Source of the DNA: CALUVN01 sp944323595
GTDB taxonomy: Bacteria; Cyanobacteriota; Vampirovibrionia; Gastranaerophilales; Gastranaerophilaceae
DNA: 64,000 nucleotides
Reading direction: 5' to 3'
Assembly (NCBI GenBank): GCA_963931255.1
Contig: OZ006972.1
Span: 124,001 to 188,000 of the forward strand
A model generated the notes under the pieces. That model searched no databases and was not told the origin of the DNA. It saw only the letters and a list, made by a program, of their open reading frames with translations. Position 1 is the stretch's first letter, and every line of letters starts with the position of its first letter. A program made the translations under genes and the position numbers. Positions 26,733-36,700 of the stretch are shown piece after piece.

Positions 26733-27124
26733 TAATTAAGTCCTTGCAGATATGAGTCCATAACGTCTTTTTCTATAGCACCCTCAATTCTTTTAACCTG
26801 TTTGCCGTTAGAATCAATCAGTATAATTGTAGGTACAAGAGTTACTTTATATTTTTTTATCTGTTCCTGATTAAAGGATGTCTTATCCTGAACAGGAATT
26901 TCTATCAGGGTAATCTTATCTTTGTATGCAGGATAAATTTCTTTCATAATCTGGTTCATGGTCTGGCAATCCATGCACATTTCAGATGTAAATTTAATAA
27001 TCTGAGGTTTGTTGCTTGCCTCTGCAACTGTACTTGATGTTGAGGCATCATTAGTATTCAGAAGCCAGTATGCAAACATCGGAATGATTAAGATAAGTAA
27101 AACTGTAATGATATTTTTTCTCAT
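26732..27124 (-). CDS. Membrane-anchored thioredoxin-like protein
   Basis: A 130-residue protein with an N-terminal membrane anchor (ITVLLILIIPMFAYWLL) and a thioredoxin fold outside the cytoplasm. The active site is CMDC (about residue 50), more like DsbD-gamma or thioredoxin-like lipoproteins than the CGPC of thioredoxin. The cis-Pro segment is VTLVPTIILID. It is coupled to the CcdA-type gene, its presumed electron donor. The client proteins are unknown. Confidence 0.87.
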   Translation of the reverse strand: MRKNIITVLLILIIPMFAYWLLNTNDASTSSTVAEASNKPQIIKFTSEMCMDCQTMNQIMKEIYPAYKDKITLIEIPVQDKTSFNQEQIKKYKVTLVPTIILIDSNGKQVKRIEGAIEKDVMDSYLQGLN

Positions 27125-27194
27125 AAAAAAACTCCTTTTTGATTATATCGTCATAATACAATAAAAAGGAATTTTTTATAACTCTATATGGCTA

Positions 27195-27659
27195 CTATTT
27201 ATCCTGCTCTGTTGACTCAGCCTGTTTGGCAGGTTCTTCTTTTTTTACGGCCGCAGTTTTTGTATCATCAGCAGGTGCATTTTCTGCTTTTTTTGTTTCA
27301 TTAGCGGCAGGAGCCTCTGTTTTTTCCATAACATCCATTAATTGTTCTGCCTTTTTAGCAGAAGCAAAGAAAATCAAACCTGCAACAGCAGTAGTTGCGA
27401 TAGCAGGAAGTGCCGTCACAAATCTAAGTGCTCTGTTTTTGAAAAATGAACCGCCGACTGCAAGCGCTGTAGCTGCAATACCTGCATAACCGATATTTTT
27501 TTGAGTTTTAAGAGCTTTTTTAACATCATCTGATGCCGGTGTTGTTAATCCGGGAATTTCAACCTGTGCAGTACCCGGTTTAGGTTGTTTATTATCTGCA
27601 ACTTTCCCCGATTTATTACCAAAACTTGCGGAATAACTGTTTATAGCACTAACATTCAT
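27195..27659 (-). CDS. Small membrane protein with the N-terminal F-x-x-K motif
   Basis: Not recognised. The ATG at 27659 has GGAGG upstream and gives 154 residues. The N-terminus reads MNVSAINSYSASFGNK. Two hydrophobic segments follow (about residues 60-75 and 85-105: IGYAGIAATALAVGGSFF, ALPAIATTAVAGLIFFASA), and the tail is Ala/Glu/Lys-rich and low in complexity. The opening resembles those of the proteins at 47.0, 55.5 and 62.4 kb. Confidence 0.7.
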   Translation of the reverse strand: MNVSAINSYSASFGNKSGKVADNKQPKPGTAQVEIPGLTTPASDDVKKALKTQKNIGYAGIAATALAVGGSFFKNRALRFVTALPAIATTAVAGLIFFASAKKAEQLMDVMEKTEAPAANETKKAENAPADDTKTAAVKKEEPAKQAESTEQDK

Positions 27660-27743
27660 ATAAAAACCTCCATGCGATACACACACTACTTATGTTTATA
27701 TTAAATCAGAGCATGAAAAAATTTGCTATTTTATTAAGCATTT

Positions 27744-27920
27744 TACACAAAAACGTTACAAATCTTCCGGCAAATAAAAAGCTTCCCGCTCTAAAAGTTC
27801 TCTGGTATGTTCATAACAACAACTGTTTTTCGTTACCTGCTGGTACATACGAACAATATTTAACACATCATCCACAGACATTTTTATTAGTCTGCGTTTA
27901 CCTTCCAAAATCTTTGCCAT
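27744..27920 (-). CDS. Small hypothetical protein (58 aa)
   Basis: A short minus-strand frame with a good SD (AGAGAGGA, 8 bp before the ATG). The first 49 residues look like a real hydrophilic protein (GKRRLIKMSVDDVLNIVRMY, then CCYEHTRELLEREAF). The last nine (ICRKICNVFV region) are less convincing: one extra A in the AAAA run would instead end it as FYLPEDL and stop. So the 3' end may be frameshifted. Function unknown. The region is otherwise empty on the opposite strand. Confidence 0.45.
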
Positions 27921-28016
27921 ACAAACTGTCCTCTCTTGCTAATAATCTTATCGGACAATCTGGAAAAAACTTTAAAGAAATCATCTGTCGTATATAGAAA
28001 TACTTATGTAAATAAT

Positions 28017-28052
28017 AAAAAAGAGTCCAAACTAATAAGTCCGGACCCTTTT
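28017..28052 (-). terminator. Terminator of the rpoB-rpoC1-rpoC2 operon
   Basis: On the minus strand AAAAGGGTCC and GGACTCTTTT pair (one G.U) around a short loop and run into T6, starting about 25 bp beyond the rpoC2 stop. Confidence 0.75.
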
Positions 28053-28075
28053 GTGTTTCGTATAATATCCTCGAA

Positions 28076-31000
28076 TTATTCATCAATGTTGAAATCAGGA
28101 GCGCCAAACATACCTTCGATTTCTTCCAAAATCGCAGATGGTTTTCTTGCTTGATTTCTTTGTGCAACTGCACGTTTTCTTTCTTCGCGTTCTTTTTCTT
28201 CGTTAGCGTTGGAAAGATGGTGGAAACCTGTACCTGCAGGGATTAAACGACCGATAATTACGTTTTCTTTTAATCCGCGGAGCAAGTCACGTTTTCCGTC
28301 TACAGCTGCTTCTGTCAGGATTCTTGTTGTTTCCTGGAATGATGCTGCTGAAATAAAGCTGTCTGTGTTCAATGACGCTTTTGTAATACCTAACAACATA
28401 TATTCACATGTTGCAGGTTGACCGCCATTTTCTTCAGCCTCTTTGTTTTCTCTTTCAAAGATTTGCATTTCAACAAGTTCACCCGGAAGCAATTTAGTAT
28501 CACCGGCATCAACAACTTTAACTTTCTTAGTCATCTGACGAACGATAATTTCAACGTGTTTATCTGCAATTTCTACACCTTGAGAACGGTATACGCGTTG
28601 AACTTCATCTACCAGATATTGTTGAGCAGCTTCAGGACCGCAGAGTCTGATTACATCGTGCGGGTTCAATGGTCCGCTTGTTAACGGCTGACCTTTTTTG
28701 ATTTCCTGTTTGTTGTGAACAACTATATTTGCATCAATTGCATACTTGATTTCTGTTCTTCCGTTTTCATTTACAAGATAGAGTCTAGGAAGATCATCAT
28801 CAGTTTCAATTTCGGCAACACCGTCTTCTTCTGCCAATATAGCACAATCTTTCGGCTTTCTGCCTTCAAGCAACTCTTCTACTCTCGGAAGACCTTGAAC
28901 GATATCACCTGTTTTTTGTCTTTCAAATACAAGTGTTGCAATAATATCGCCTCTCAGAACCAGTGCACCGGAATCAACCTGAAGCATTGTACCAGGGCTG
29001 ATAAGGTATGGACGACCGGTTCTTACTGTTACTTCGCCTTTATTAACTGCAGTAACCAGACCTGAAACTGTTGATTTTTCTCCGCTTTCAGCAATTACTT
29101 CATCAAGTTTTACAAAATCGCCTTTTTTAACATTTGATTTGCCGCTAATTGCGATTTTTTCTTCATAAGTTGAACTTGTCAAAAGTAATCTTCTTGATTC
29201 AGCGTTTTCATCTTTAATAGATGCAACACCGTTGTTAATTGCAAGAACCTGAGTTTTTGCAACAGGTGTTTTTGGAGTAATTGTTTGTCCGTCTTTTACA
29301 AGCAATTCTGTTTGAAGAGATGAAAGCAATTTAGCATTACCTTCAAATTCACGGCGGACAATCAGGTTTTCCAGAACAACAATTCTCAAGTTGCCTTTGT
29401 CATCAATTTCAACCATACCTTTTAAGTGTGAAAGGTATCCTTGCATTTGAAGAACAAGACTTGTTCTTGTGATTGTTGAACCGTCAAGGTTTCTTACTCT
29501 TGCACCGTCTTTGTATTGAAGTTGTGTTACAGGAACAATATCAATTAAATTATCTGTTGTATTGAATTTAATTGAAACATCTTTCTGTTGAACTTCCAAT
29601 ACCTGAACAGGTCTGATTAAGATTTGAATTGGCTGATTAGCAATATTGTCTTCATCAAGTGAAAGACTTGTATCAATTTCTTCATCCAAATCATCAATGT
29701 CCAGATCATCCATAGTTGAATCCATTATTGTAACGATAGAAGTTTCTTTTGCAGTAACTCCATCTGCAATAACTGTTCCTTTTTTAACAACTTCGCCTTC
29801 GTCAACTTTCAATTCTGAAACGCTAGGCAATGTATGAACTTCACCAGGACGAACTGTAATTTCGTGGATAATATCATTGTATTCCTTGAATTCAACAATA
29901 CCGTCAATGTGGCAGTATACATCTTTTACGATTTCAGTACCCGCTGTAACGAATGTTCCGTTTTCAACCATTTTCAAAGAACTATCTTTTGAAATCTGGT
30001 GTATTTCTTCAGGAATAAATACAACCGTACCAGGTTTTGTAATAATCTGGTTTTCATCAACTTCAACGTCGACATATCTTATTTCACCTGAAGATGTAAC
30101 TGCACAGTCATCATCAATAAGTTCGGCAATAATCATACCGTTTTCTACTGTTGTATCAACAGGAGCTTTAACGATATATTTTTCACCGGTTTTATTAACT
30201 GTCCAGATTTGTTCTTTTTTAGTTTGTTCAAATGAAGCATTTTCAGGCATCAATGAAGCAATTACAATAGTAATTTCTTTACCTTGAACAATTTTCTTGA
30301 TTTTTTTGCCTTCAAAGCTTACATCTTCAATTACGAGGTCATCACCGAAGCGGACTTCACCGCCGTGTTCACTGATTGTAAGAGTTTCAGCAAGTTTTTC
30401 ACCCTCTTTAATAGCCTGACCGTCTTTAACAAGAACTTTAGAGCCGCCCGGGAGGTTGTATACATCACCGCCGAGAACCCATATAATACCTTGTTTATTA
30501 GTTGTTCTTGAGATATTACCCTGTCTGTCTTTCTTTTCGTCGGCAATAAAGTCTTCAAAAAGAACTTCTCCGCTAAGGTCAGACGTAATATCTTTTGTAG
30601 CTTTTTCGGTCAAACGTGAACCGTCACCCTGAGATACCGGTTCGTATTCAGCGAGTTTAAAACCTTTTTCTACTTTCATTCCGTTAGTAAAGAATACTGT
30701 TGACCCTGCAGGAATGTGGTATTTTTCAGTTCTCTTTTCGCCTTTAACTTCAATATCAGCTTCGTAATTAGCTACGTTTACGATATCACCGTGACGTGTT
30801 CTGAGTTCACGTGTTTTAACGTTAGAAACAACTTCACCGGCAATTTTTGCATCAACGGTTTTCATTGCACCTGAACCTTTGAATACACCGCCTGTGTGGA
30901 ATGTTCTCATTGTAAGCTGTGTACCAGGTTCACCGATTGATTGTGCTGCGATAATACCGATTGCTTCACCAACATCAACAAGTTTTTGTGTAGTCATTGC

Positions 31001-31924
31001 CCAGCCGTAGCATTTTTGGCAAATACCATACTCAAGACCGCAGGTTAAACCGGATCTGACTTTTAGTTCTTGCAGATTGAGGTGTGCAATTTTTTTGATA
31101 TCATCACGGTTCAAGGTTGTACCGTTTTTAACAAGAAGAGTGCCGTCTGTATCAACGATATCCTGAGCAACAGTTCTTCCGAGCAATCTGTCGATTAACG
31201 GAACGATAACTGCATCACCGTCAGTGATAGCTTTCATATTAATACATTTAGTAGTATGGCAGTCATCTGCACGGATAATTACATCCTGAGCAACGTCTAC
31301 CAGACGTCTTGTAAGGTAACCTGAGTCAGCTGTTTTCAACGCAGTATCTACAAGACCTTTACGTGCACCATATGAAGAAATAATGTATTCGGTAACTGAC
31401 AAACCTTCTTTAAAGTTTGACTTAATAGGCAAGTCGATGATTTGTCCCTGTGCATCAGCCATCAAACCACGCATACCTACAAGTTGTGATACCTGAGAAA
31501 CGTTACCTCTTGCTCCGGAGAACGCCATCATATATACCGGGTTTAATTTATCAAAGTTTTCAACAACCTGAGCAGTCAATTTAGCTGTTGTTTCTGACCA
31601 TGTGTCGATAACTTTTGTATATCTTTCAACCTCTGTGATTTCACCTTTTAAGTATCTGTTAGTTGATTGTTCAATTTCTTTTTCCGCTTCGTTGAGCAGA
31701 TCTTTTTTCACTGCAGGAACCTGTAAGTCTGCAATTGATATAGTTGTACCGGATTTTGTAGCATATTTATAACCGAGGTTTTTCAATGCATTGGCAAGTT
31801 CAGCCGTTTTAGCACCGCCGTACTCCAAATACATCTGAGCAAGAAGGTTATTCAATGCTTTCTTGTCCATCTGTTTGTTGATGAACTCCGGTTCTTTTTT
31901 AACATGTGCGTATGTTGTATCCAT
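28076..31924 (-). CDS. rpoC2: RNA polymerase beta'-subunit, C-terminal part (RpoC2)
   Basis: The second half of a split beta-prime. The zinc-site Cys residues DDCHTTKC and CGLEYGICQKC are at about residues 230-310. The bridge helix/trigger loop start GEPGTQLTMRTFHTGGVF is near residue 340 and the second part GDIVQGLPRVEELLEGRKPK near 1010. Between them lie about 650 residues of repeated beta domains (VFTNGMKVEKG, LVKDGQAIKEGEKL), the SI3-type insertion of the cyanobacterial lineage. I use the ATG at 31924 (1282 residues), with AGGA upstream; a TTG lies 15 bp earlier. It is cotranscribed with rpoC1 after a 39-bp gap. Confidence 0.95.
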   Translation of the reverse strand: MDTTYAHVKKEPEFINKQMDKKALNNLLAQMYLEYGGAKTAELANALKNLGYKYATKSGTTISIADLQVPAVKKDLLNEAEKEIEQSTNRYLKGEITEVERYTKVIDTWSETTAKLTAQVVENFDKLNPVYMMAFSGARGNVSQVSQLVGMRGLMADAQGQIIDLPIKSNFKEGLSVTEYIISSYGARKGLVDTALKTADSGYLTRRLVDVAQDVIIRADDCHTTKCINMKAITDGDAVIVPLIDRLLGRTVAQDIVDTDGTLLVKNGTTLNRDDIKKIAHLNLQELKVRSGLTCGLEYGICQKCYGWAMTTQKLVDVGEAIGIIAAQSIGEPGTQLTMRTFHTGGVFKGSGAMKTVDAKIAGEVVSNVKTRELRTRHGDIVNVANYEADIEVKGEKRTEKYHIPAGSTVFFTNGMKVEKGFKLAEYEPVSQGDGSRLTEKATKDITSDLSGEVLFEDFIADEKKDRQGNISRTTNKQGIIWVLGGDVYNLPGGSKVLVKDGQAIKEGEKLAETLTISEHGGEVRFGDDLVIEDVSFEGKKIKKIVQGKEITIVIASLMPENASFEQTKKEQIWTVNKTGEKYIVKAPVDTTVENGMIIAELIDDDCAVTSSGEIRYVDVEVDENQIITKPGTVVFIPEEIHQISKDSSLKMVENGTFVTAGTEIVKDVYCHIDGIVEFKEYNDIIHEITVRPGEVHTLPSVSELKVDEGEVVKKGTVIADGVTAKETSIVTIMDSTMDDLDIDDLDEEIDTSLSLDEDNIANQPIQILIRPVQVLEVQQKDVSIKFNTTDNLIDIVPVTQLQYKDGARVRNLDGSTITRTSLVLQMQGYLSHLKGMVEIDDKGNLRIVVLENLIVRREFEGNAKLLSSLQTELLVKDGQTITPKTPVAKTQVLAINNGVASIKDENAESRRLLLTSSTYEEKIAISGKSNVKKGDFVKLDEVIAESGEKSTVSGLVTAVNKGEVTVRTGRPYLISPGTMLQVDSGALVLRGDIIATLVFERQKTGDIVQGLPRVEELLEGRKPKDCAILAEEDGVAEIETDDDLPRLYLVNENGRTEIKYAIDANIVVHNKQEIKKGQPLTSGPLNPHDVIRLCGPEAAQQYLVDEVQRVYRSQGVEIADKHVEIIVRQMTKKVKVVDAGDTKLLPGELVEMQIFERENKEAEENGGQPATCEYMLLGITKASLNTDSFISAASFQETTRILTEAAVDGKRDLLRGLKENVIIGRLIPAGTGFHHLSNANEEKEREERKRAVAQRNQARKPSAILEEIEGMFGAPDFNIDE

Positions 31925-31963
31925 TCTATTTTTCCTCAATTTTAATTTTCAAAAATTTACTGA

Positions 31964-33673
31964 TTATGCAAGAGCGTTTCTAACGGTTTCGTTGAAGATA
32001 ATTCTTCCGACTGTAGTTTCAAATCTTTCACCGTTTTCGTTTCTTACAATAATTTTGTCGTGTAAACTGATAATTCCGACTTCAAGGGCTGCAATTGCGT
32101 CCTGGAAGTTATAGAAGTAACCTTTCGGTTCCTGTGCCGGGTCTTTCAGAATTGTCAGGTAATACATACCCAATACCATATCCTGTGACGGTGTGATGAT
32201 TGGTTTACCGTTTGCAGGTGCAAGAATATTGTTAGTTGCTAACATTAACATTCTTGCTTCTGTTTGGGCTTCAATAGACAACGGTACGTGAACAGCCATT
32301 TGGTCACCGTCGAAGTCAGCGTTGAATGCTGTACATACCAACGGGTGAAGCTGAATTGCACGACCTTCGACTAATTTAGGTTCAAATGCCTGAATACCTA
32401 ATCTGTGGAGGGTCGGAGCACGGTTCAACAGTACAGGGTGTCCGTCGATTACCTCTTCTAATATATCCCATACGATTGCTTCGGAACGTTCAATTTTCTT
32501 TTTAGCTGATTTAATGTTTTGAACGTAACCTCTTTCAATCAGTTTATTAACGACGAATGGTTTAAACAATTCGATAGCCATTTCTTTCGGCAAACCGCAC
32601 TGGTTCAAACTCAACTGCGGACCTACTACGATTACTGAACGACCGGAGTAGTCAACACGTTTACCGAGGAGGTTTTGACGGAAACGACCTTGTTTACCTT
32701 CGATAATATTTGATAATGATTTTAACGCTCTGTTATTCGGACCTACAACAGTTCTGCCGCGTCTGCCGTTATCAATAAGAGCATCTACAGCTTCCTGAAG
32801 CATACGTTTTTCGTTTCTGACAATGATTTCAGGTGCACCCATTTCCAAAAGTCTTTGGAGACGGTTGTTTCTGTTGATAACACGTCTGTACAAATCGTTA
32901 AGGTCAGATGTTGCGAAACGTCCGCCGTCTAACTGAACCATCGGTCTTAAATCCGGAGGTGTTACAGGGAGCACATCCATAATCATCCAAGACGGTTCTG
33001 TTTCTGAAGAAATTAAAGAATCAAGCAATCTCAAACGTTTGATAAGTTTGCTTTTTCTTTGAACAGAGTTTACAGAGCCTGCAAGTTCTGTTCTGATTTC
33101 TTCTGCGAGTTCTTTTATGTTTAATTCCATAAGAAGTTCTTTGATAGCTTCTGCACCGATACCTACTTTCAATTCGGAATCTTCGTTTTCAGCCATAAAG
33201 TCTTCATATTCTTCTTCACTGAGTAATTGTAATTTCTTGAACGGGCTGTCTGCCGGATCAAGAACTACATAATTGTTAAAGTAAATTACCTGTTCCAAAT
33301 CTTTCAATGTCATATCCAGAAGCAAACCAAGATATGACGGAATGCCTTTCAGGAACCAGATGTGTGAAACAGGTGCGGCTAGTTTGATATGCCCCATTCT
33401 GTGACGGCGCACTTTTGAATCTGTAACTTCTACACCGCAGCGTTCGCAGATAATACCTTTGTGACGAACTCTTTTATATTTACCGCAATAGCATTCCCAG
33501 TCTTTTGACGGTCCGAAAATTCTTTCACAGAACAAACCGTCTCTTTCCGGTTTTAAGGTACGGTAATTGATTGTTTCCGGTTTTGTTACTTCTCCGTAAG
33601 ACCATTTCAGAATTCTTTCCGGTGAAGCTATACTTATTCGTATATAATCAAAATAATCTATACTTGTAGACAT
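31964..33673 (-). CDS. rpoC1: RNA polymerase subunit gamma, N-terminal part of beta' (RpoC1)
   Basis: The 569-residue N-terminal half of beta-prime, carrying the catalytic centre. The zinc ribbon is CYCGKYKRVRHKGIICERC (about residues 60-80). The lid/rudder region follows (KQGRFRQNLLGKRVDYSGRS), and the active-site Mg motif is NADFDGDQMAVH (about residue 450). It ends cleanly after RIIFNETVRNALA, followed by rpoC2 in a different frame. A separately encoded RpoC1 is a cyanobacterial/plastid trait, so this gene pair is the best taxonomic marker in the window. Confidence 0.96.
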   Translation of the reverse strand: MSTSIDYFDYIRISIASPERILKWSYGEVTKPETINYRTLKPERDGLFCERIFGPSKDWECYCGKYKRVRHKGIICERCGVEVTDSKVRRHRMGHIKLAAPVSHIWFLKGIPSYLGLLLDMTLKDLEQVIYFNNYVVLDPADSPFKKLQLLSEEEYEDFMAENEDSELKVGIGAEAIKELLMELNIKELAEEIRTELAGSVNSVQRKSKLIKRLRLLDSLISSETEPSWMIMDVLPVTPPDLRPMVQLDGGRFATSDLNDLYRRVINRNNRLQRLLEMGAPEIIVRNEKRMLQEAVDALIDNGRRGRTVVGPNNRALKSLSNIIEGKQGRFRQNLLGKRVDYSGRSVIVVGPQLSLNQCGLPKEMAIELFKPFVVNKLIERGYVQNIKSAKKKIERSEAIVWDILEEVIDGHPVLLNRAPTLHRLGIQAFEPKLVEGRAIQLHPLVCTAFNADFDGDQMAVHVPLSIEAQTEARMLMLATNNILAPANGKPIITPSQDMVLGMYYLTILKDPAQEPKGYFYNFQDAIAALEVGIISLHDKIIVRNENGERFETTVGRIIFNETVRNALA

Positions 33674-33726
33674 TTATATGTTTCTCCTTTTTATTGCGGG
33701 GGGAATTGCCCCCGCTGTTAATCTGT

Positions 33727-36700
33727 TTATAAATCTCCAAATGTTGTTGGTGTTTCAAAGAAGTTGATATTCAACAACTCTGAATCAATATCTGATAATG
33801 TTCTTTTCGGAGCTGATTTTCTCAAGTCATCCATATCGGATACCAGATCAACTTCAGAACCGTCTTTTTTAACACAGGTAATATCCAAACCGATACTTTG
33901 CAATTCTCTTACAAGTACTTTGAATGATTCAGGTATACCAGGTCTCGGGATATTATCACCCTTAACGATTGATTCGTATGCTCTGTTTCTTCCGTTAACA
34001 TCATCTGATTTGATAGTCAACATTTCTTGTAATGTATAAGCTGCACCGTAAGCTTCCAATGCCCAAACTTCCATTTCACCGAATCTTTGTCCGCCGAATT
34101 GAGCCTTACCGCCTAACGGTTGTTGTGTTACTAATGAGTATGGTCCTGTTGAACGTGCGTGGATTTTGTCATCTACAAGGTGAACGAGTTTCAGGATATA
34201 TGAAAGACCGACTGCAACAGGTTCATCAAACGGTTCACCTGTTCTACCGTCAATCAATCTTACTTTACCGTCTTCTGTTACCCAATCGCAGCCTGATTCT
34301 TTAATACCTTTCAAAAGTTCTGCTTTGGTTGCGATTTCAGATTGAGCATCCCCGAACATTTCATCAAATGAAGGAGCCTCGTAGTAGTTTCCTGTAAGAT
34401 ATGCTGCCAAACCAAGAAGAAGTTCATAAGTTTGACCAACGTTCATACGTGACGGAACACCAAGAGGGTTCAATACGATATCAACAGGGGTACCATCCGG
34501 CATAAACGGCATATCTTCTTTTGCAAGAATTCTTGATACAATACCTTTGTTACCGTGACGTCCTGAAAGTTTATCACCGACAGAAACTTTACGTTTTTGA
34601 GCGATGTAAACTCTGATAACAGTATTTGCTCCCGGAGGAAGTTCATCACCTTTTTCACGGTCAAATACTTTTACGTCGAGTACTCTTCCGCCTTCTCCGT
34701 GTGGAACTCTAAGTGAATTATCTTTAACATCTCTTGCTTTTTCAGCAAAGATTGCTCTTAACAATTTTTCTTCAGGCGGATGTTCTGATTCACCTTTAGG
34801 AGTTACTTTACCAACGAGAATATCATCAGCATAAACTCTTGCACCGATACGAACAATACCGCGTTCATCCAAATGTCTCAAAGCATCTTCTGAAACGTTA
34901 GGAATTTCACGGGTAATTTCTTCCGGTCCGAGTTTTGTTTGTCTTGCATCAATTTCCAATTTTTCAATGTGGATTGATGTAAAGATATCATCGTGAACGC
35001 ATCTTTCAGAAAGCAAAATAGCATCTTCGAAGTTATACCCTTCCCAAGGCATATAAGCAACGATTACGTTTTTACCTAATGAAAGTTCTCCGCCGCATGT
35101 TGATGCTCCGTCTGCGATAACATCACCGGCTTTAACCTTATCTCCCTCGTGAACGAGCGGACGCTGGTTAATACAAGTATCCTGGTTGGATCTTACGTAT
35201 TTCATTAATTGATATACATGAGGCTGGTTGTTAATGTCGCGGATGATAATTTCTTCACCGACAACTCTTTCAACAGTACCGTCAACATCAGATACAATAA
35301 CCATACCTGAGTCTTTTGCTGCTCTAGCCTCTAAACCGGTACCTACAACAGGTCTTTCTGTAATGAAAAGCGGTACTGCCTGACGTTGCATGTTAGAACC
35401 CATCAATGCACGGTTAGCGTCGTCGTGTTCAATGAACGGAATCATTGAAGTTGCAACTGAAATAATCTGTATCGGACAAACACCGACATAGTCAACTTTA
35501 GAAGATTCGCACATTGTAAATTCAGAACGGTATCTGACAGGAACCTGTGCATCTTTGAATGTACCGTCTTTATTTAATTTAACGTCTGCCGGAGCACAGC
35601 GGAAGTTTTCATCTTCATCAGCTGTAAGATAGTGAACCTCGTCAGTTACAACACCGTCTTTTACAACGAAGAACGGAGATTCAACAAAACCGTAGTCGTT
35701 AACTTTTGCGTGAGTAGCAAGTGAACCTATCAAACCTGCGTTCGGACCTTCCGGAGTTTCTACAGGGCAAATACGTCCGTAGTGAGACGGGTGGATGTCA
35801 CGAACCGCAAATCCGGCTCTTTCTCTCATCAAACCGCCAGGTCCTAATGCTGAAATACGTCTTTTGTGAGTTAATTCAGCAAGAGGGTTGGTTTGATCCA
35901 TAAATTGTGATAATTGTGAACTTCCGAAGAATTCTTTTAATGAAGCTACAAGAGGTTTTGTATTTAAAAGGTTCAACGGAGTTAATGTTTCAGAATCCTG
36001 AAGTGTCATTCTTTCTTTAACGATTCTTTCAATTCTTGAAAGACCAACTCTGAATTGGTTTTGAAGAAGTTCACCTACTGAACGGATTCTTCTGTTTCCT
36101 AAGTGGTCGATATCATCAACTGTACCTTCATCGTATGTTAAATTGATAAGGTATTCGATTGATGCAACGATATCTTGAACTGTTAATGTTCTTTGATTTT
36201 TAGGAATATTCAAGTTTAATTTTTTATTTAATTTATAACGACCTACACGACCGATATCATATTTCTTTTCATCAAAGAAACGGGCTTCAAGAATGGAGCG
36301 TCCGCCTTGAGGAGAAGCAGGGTCACCAGGTCTTAATTTTTTATAAACTTCAATCAAAGCATCATCTGTTGTTTCTGCGGTATCTTTGTCCAGAGTTTTC
36401 TTTAAGAATTCAAAGTGTGTAAACAGAGATTCCATTTCTGAAACAGTAATACCCATAGCTTTCAACAAAGTTGTTGCCAGAATTTTTCTGTTTTTATCTA
36501 TTTTAACGTAGATTAAATCGTTTGCATCAGTTTCAATTTTCAACCAGGCACCGCGGTTTGGAATCATTGTTGCATTGTACAAACGTTTTCCTGCAGGGGA
36601 AACTTCGCGCTTGAAGTAAACACCAGGAGAACGAACGATTTGGGAAACGATTACACGTTCTGCACCGTTTACAATGAATGTACCTTTATCAGTCATTGTA

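Noticed and set aside
27692..27997. 101-residue frame on the + strand
   Set aside because: It overlaps the 58-residue minus-strand gene, which has a better SD and composition, and it has no SD.
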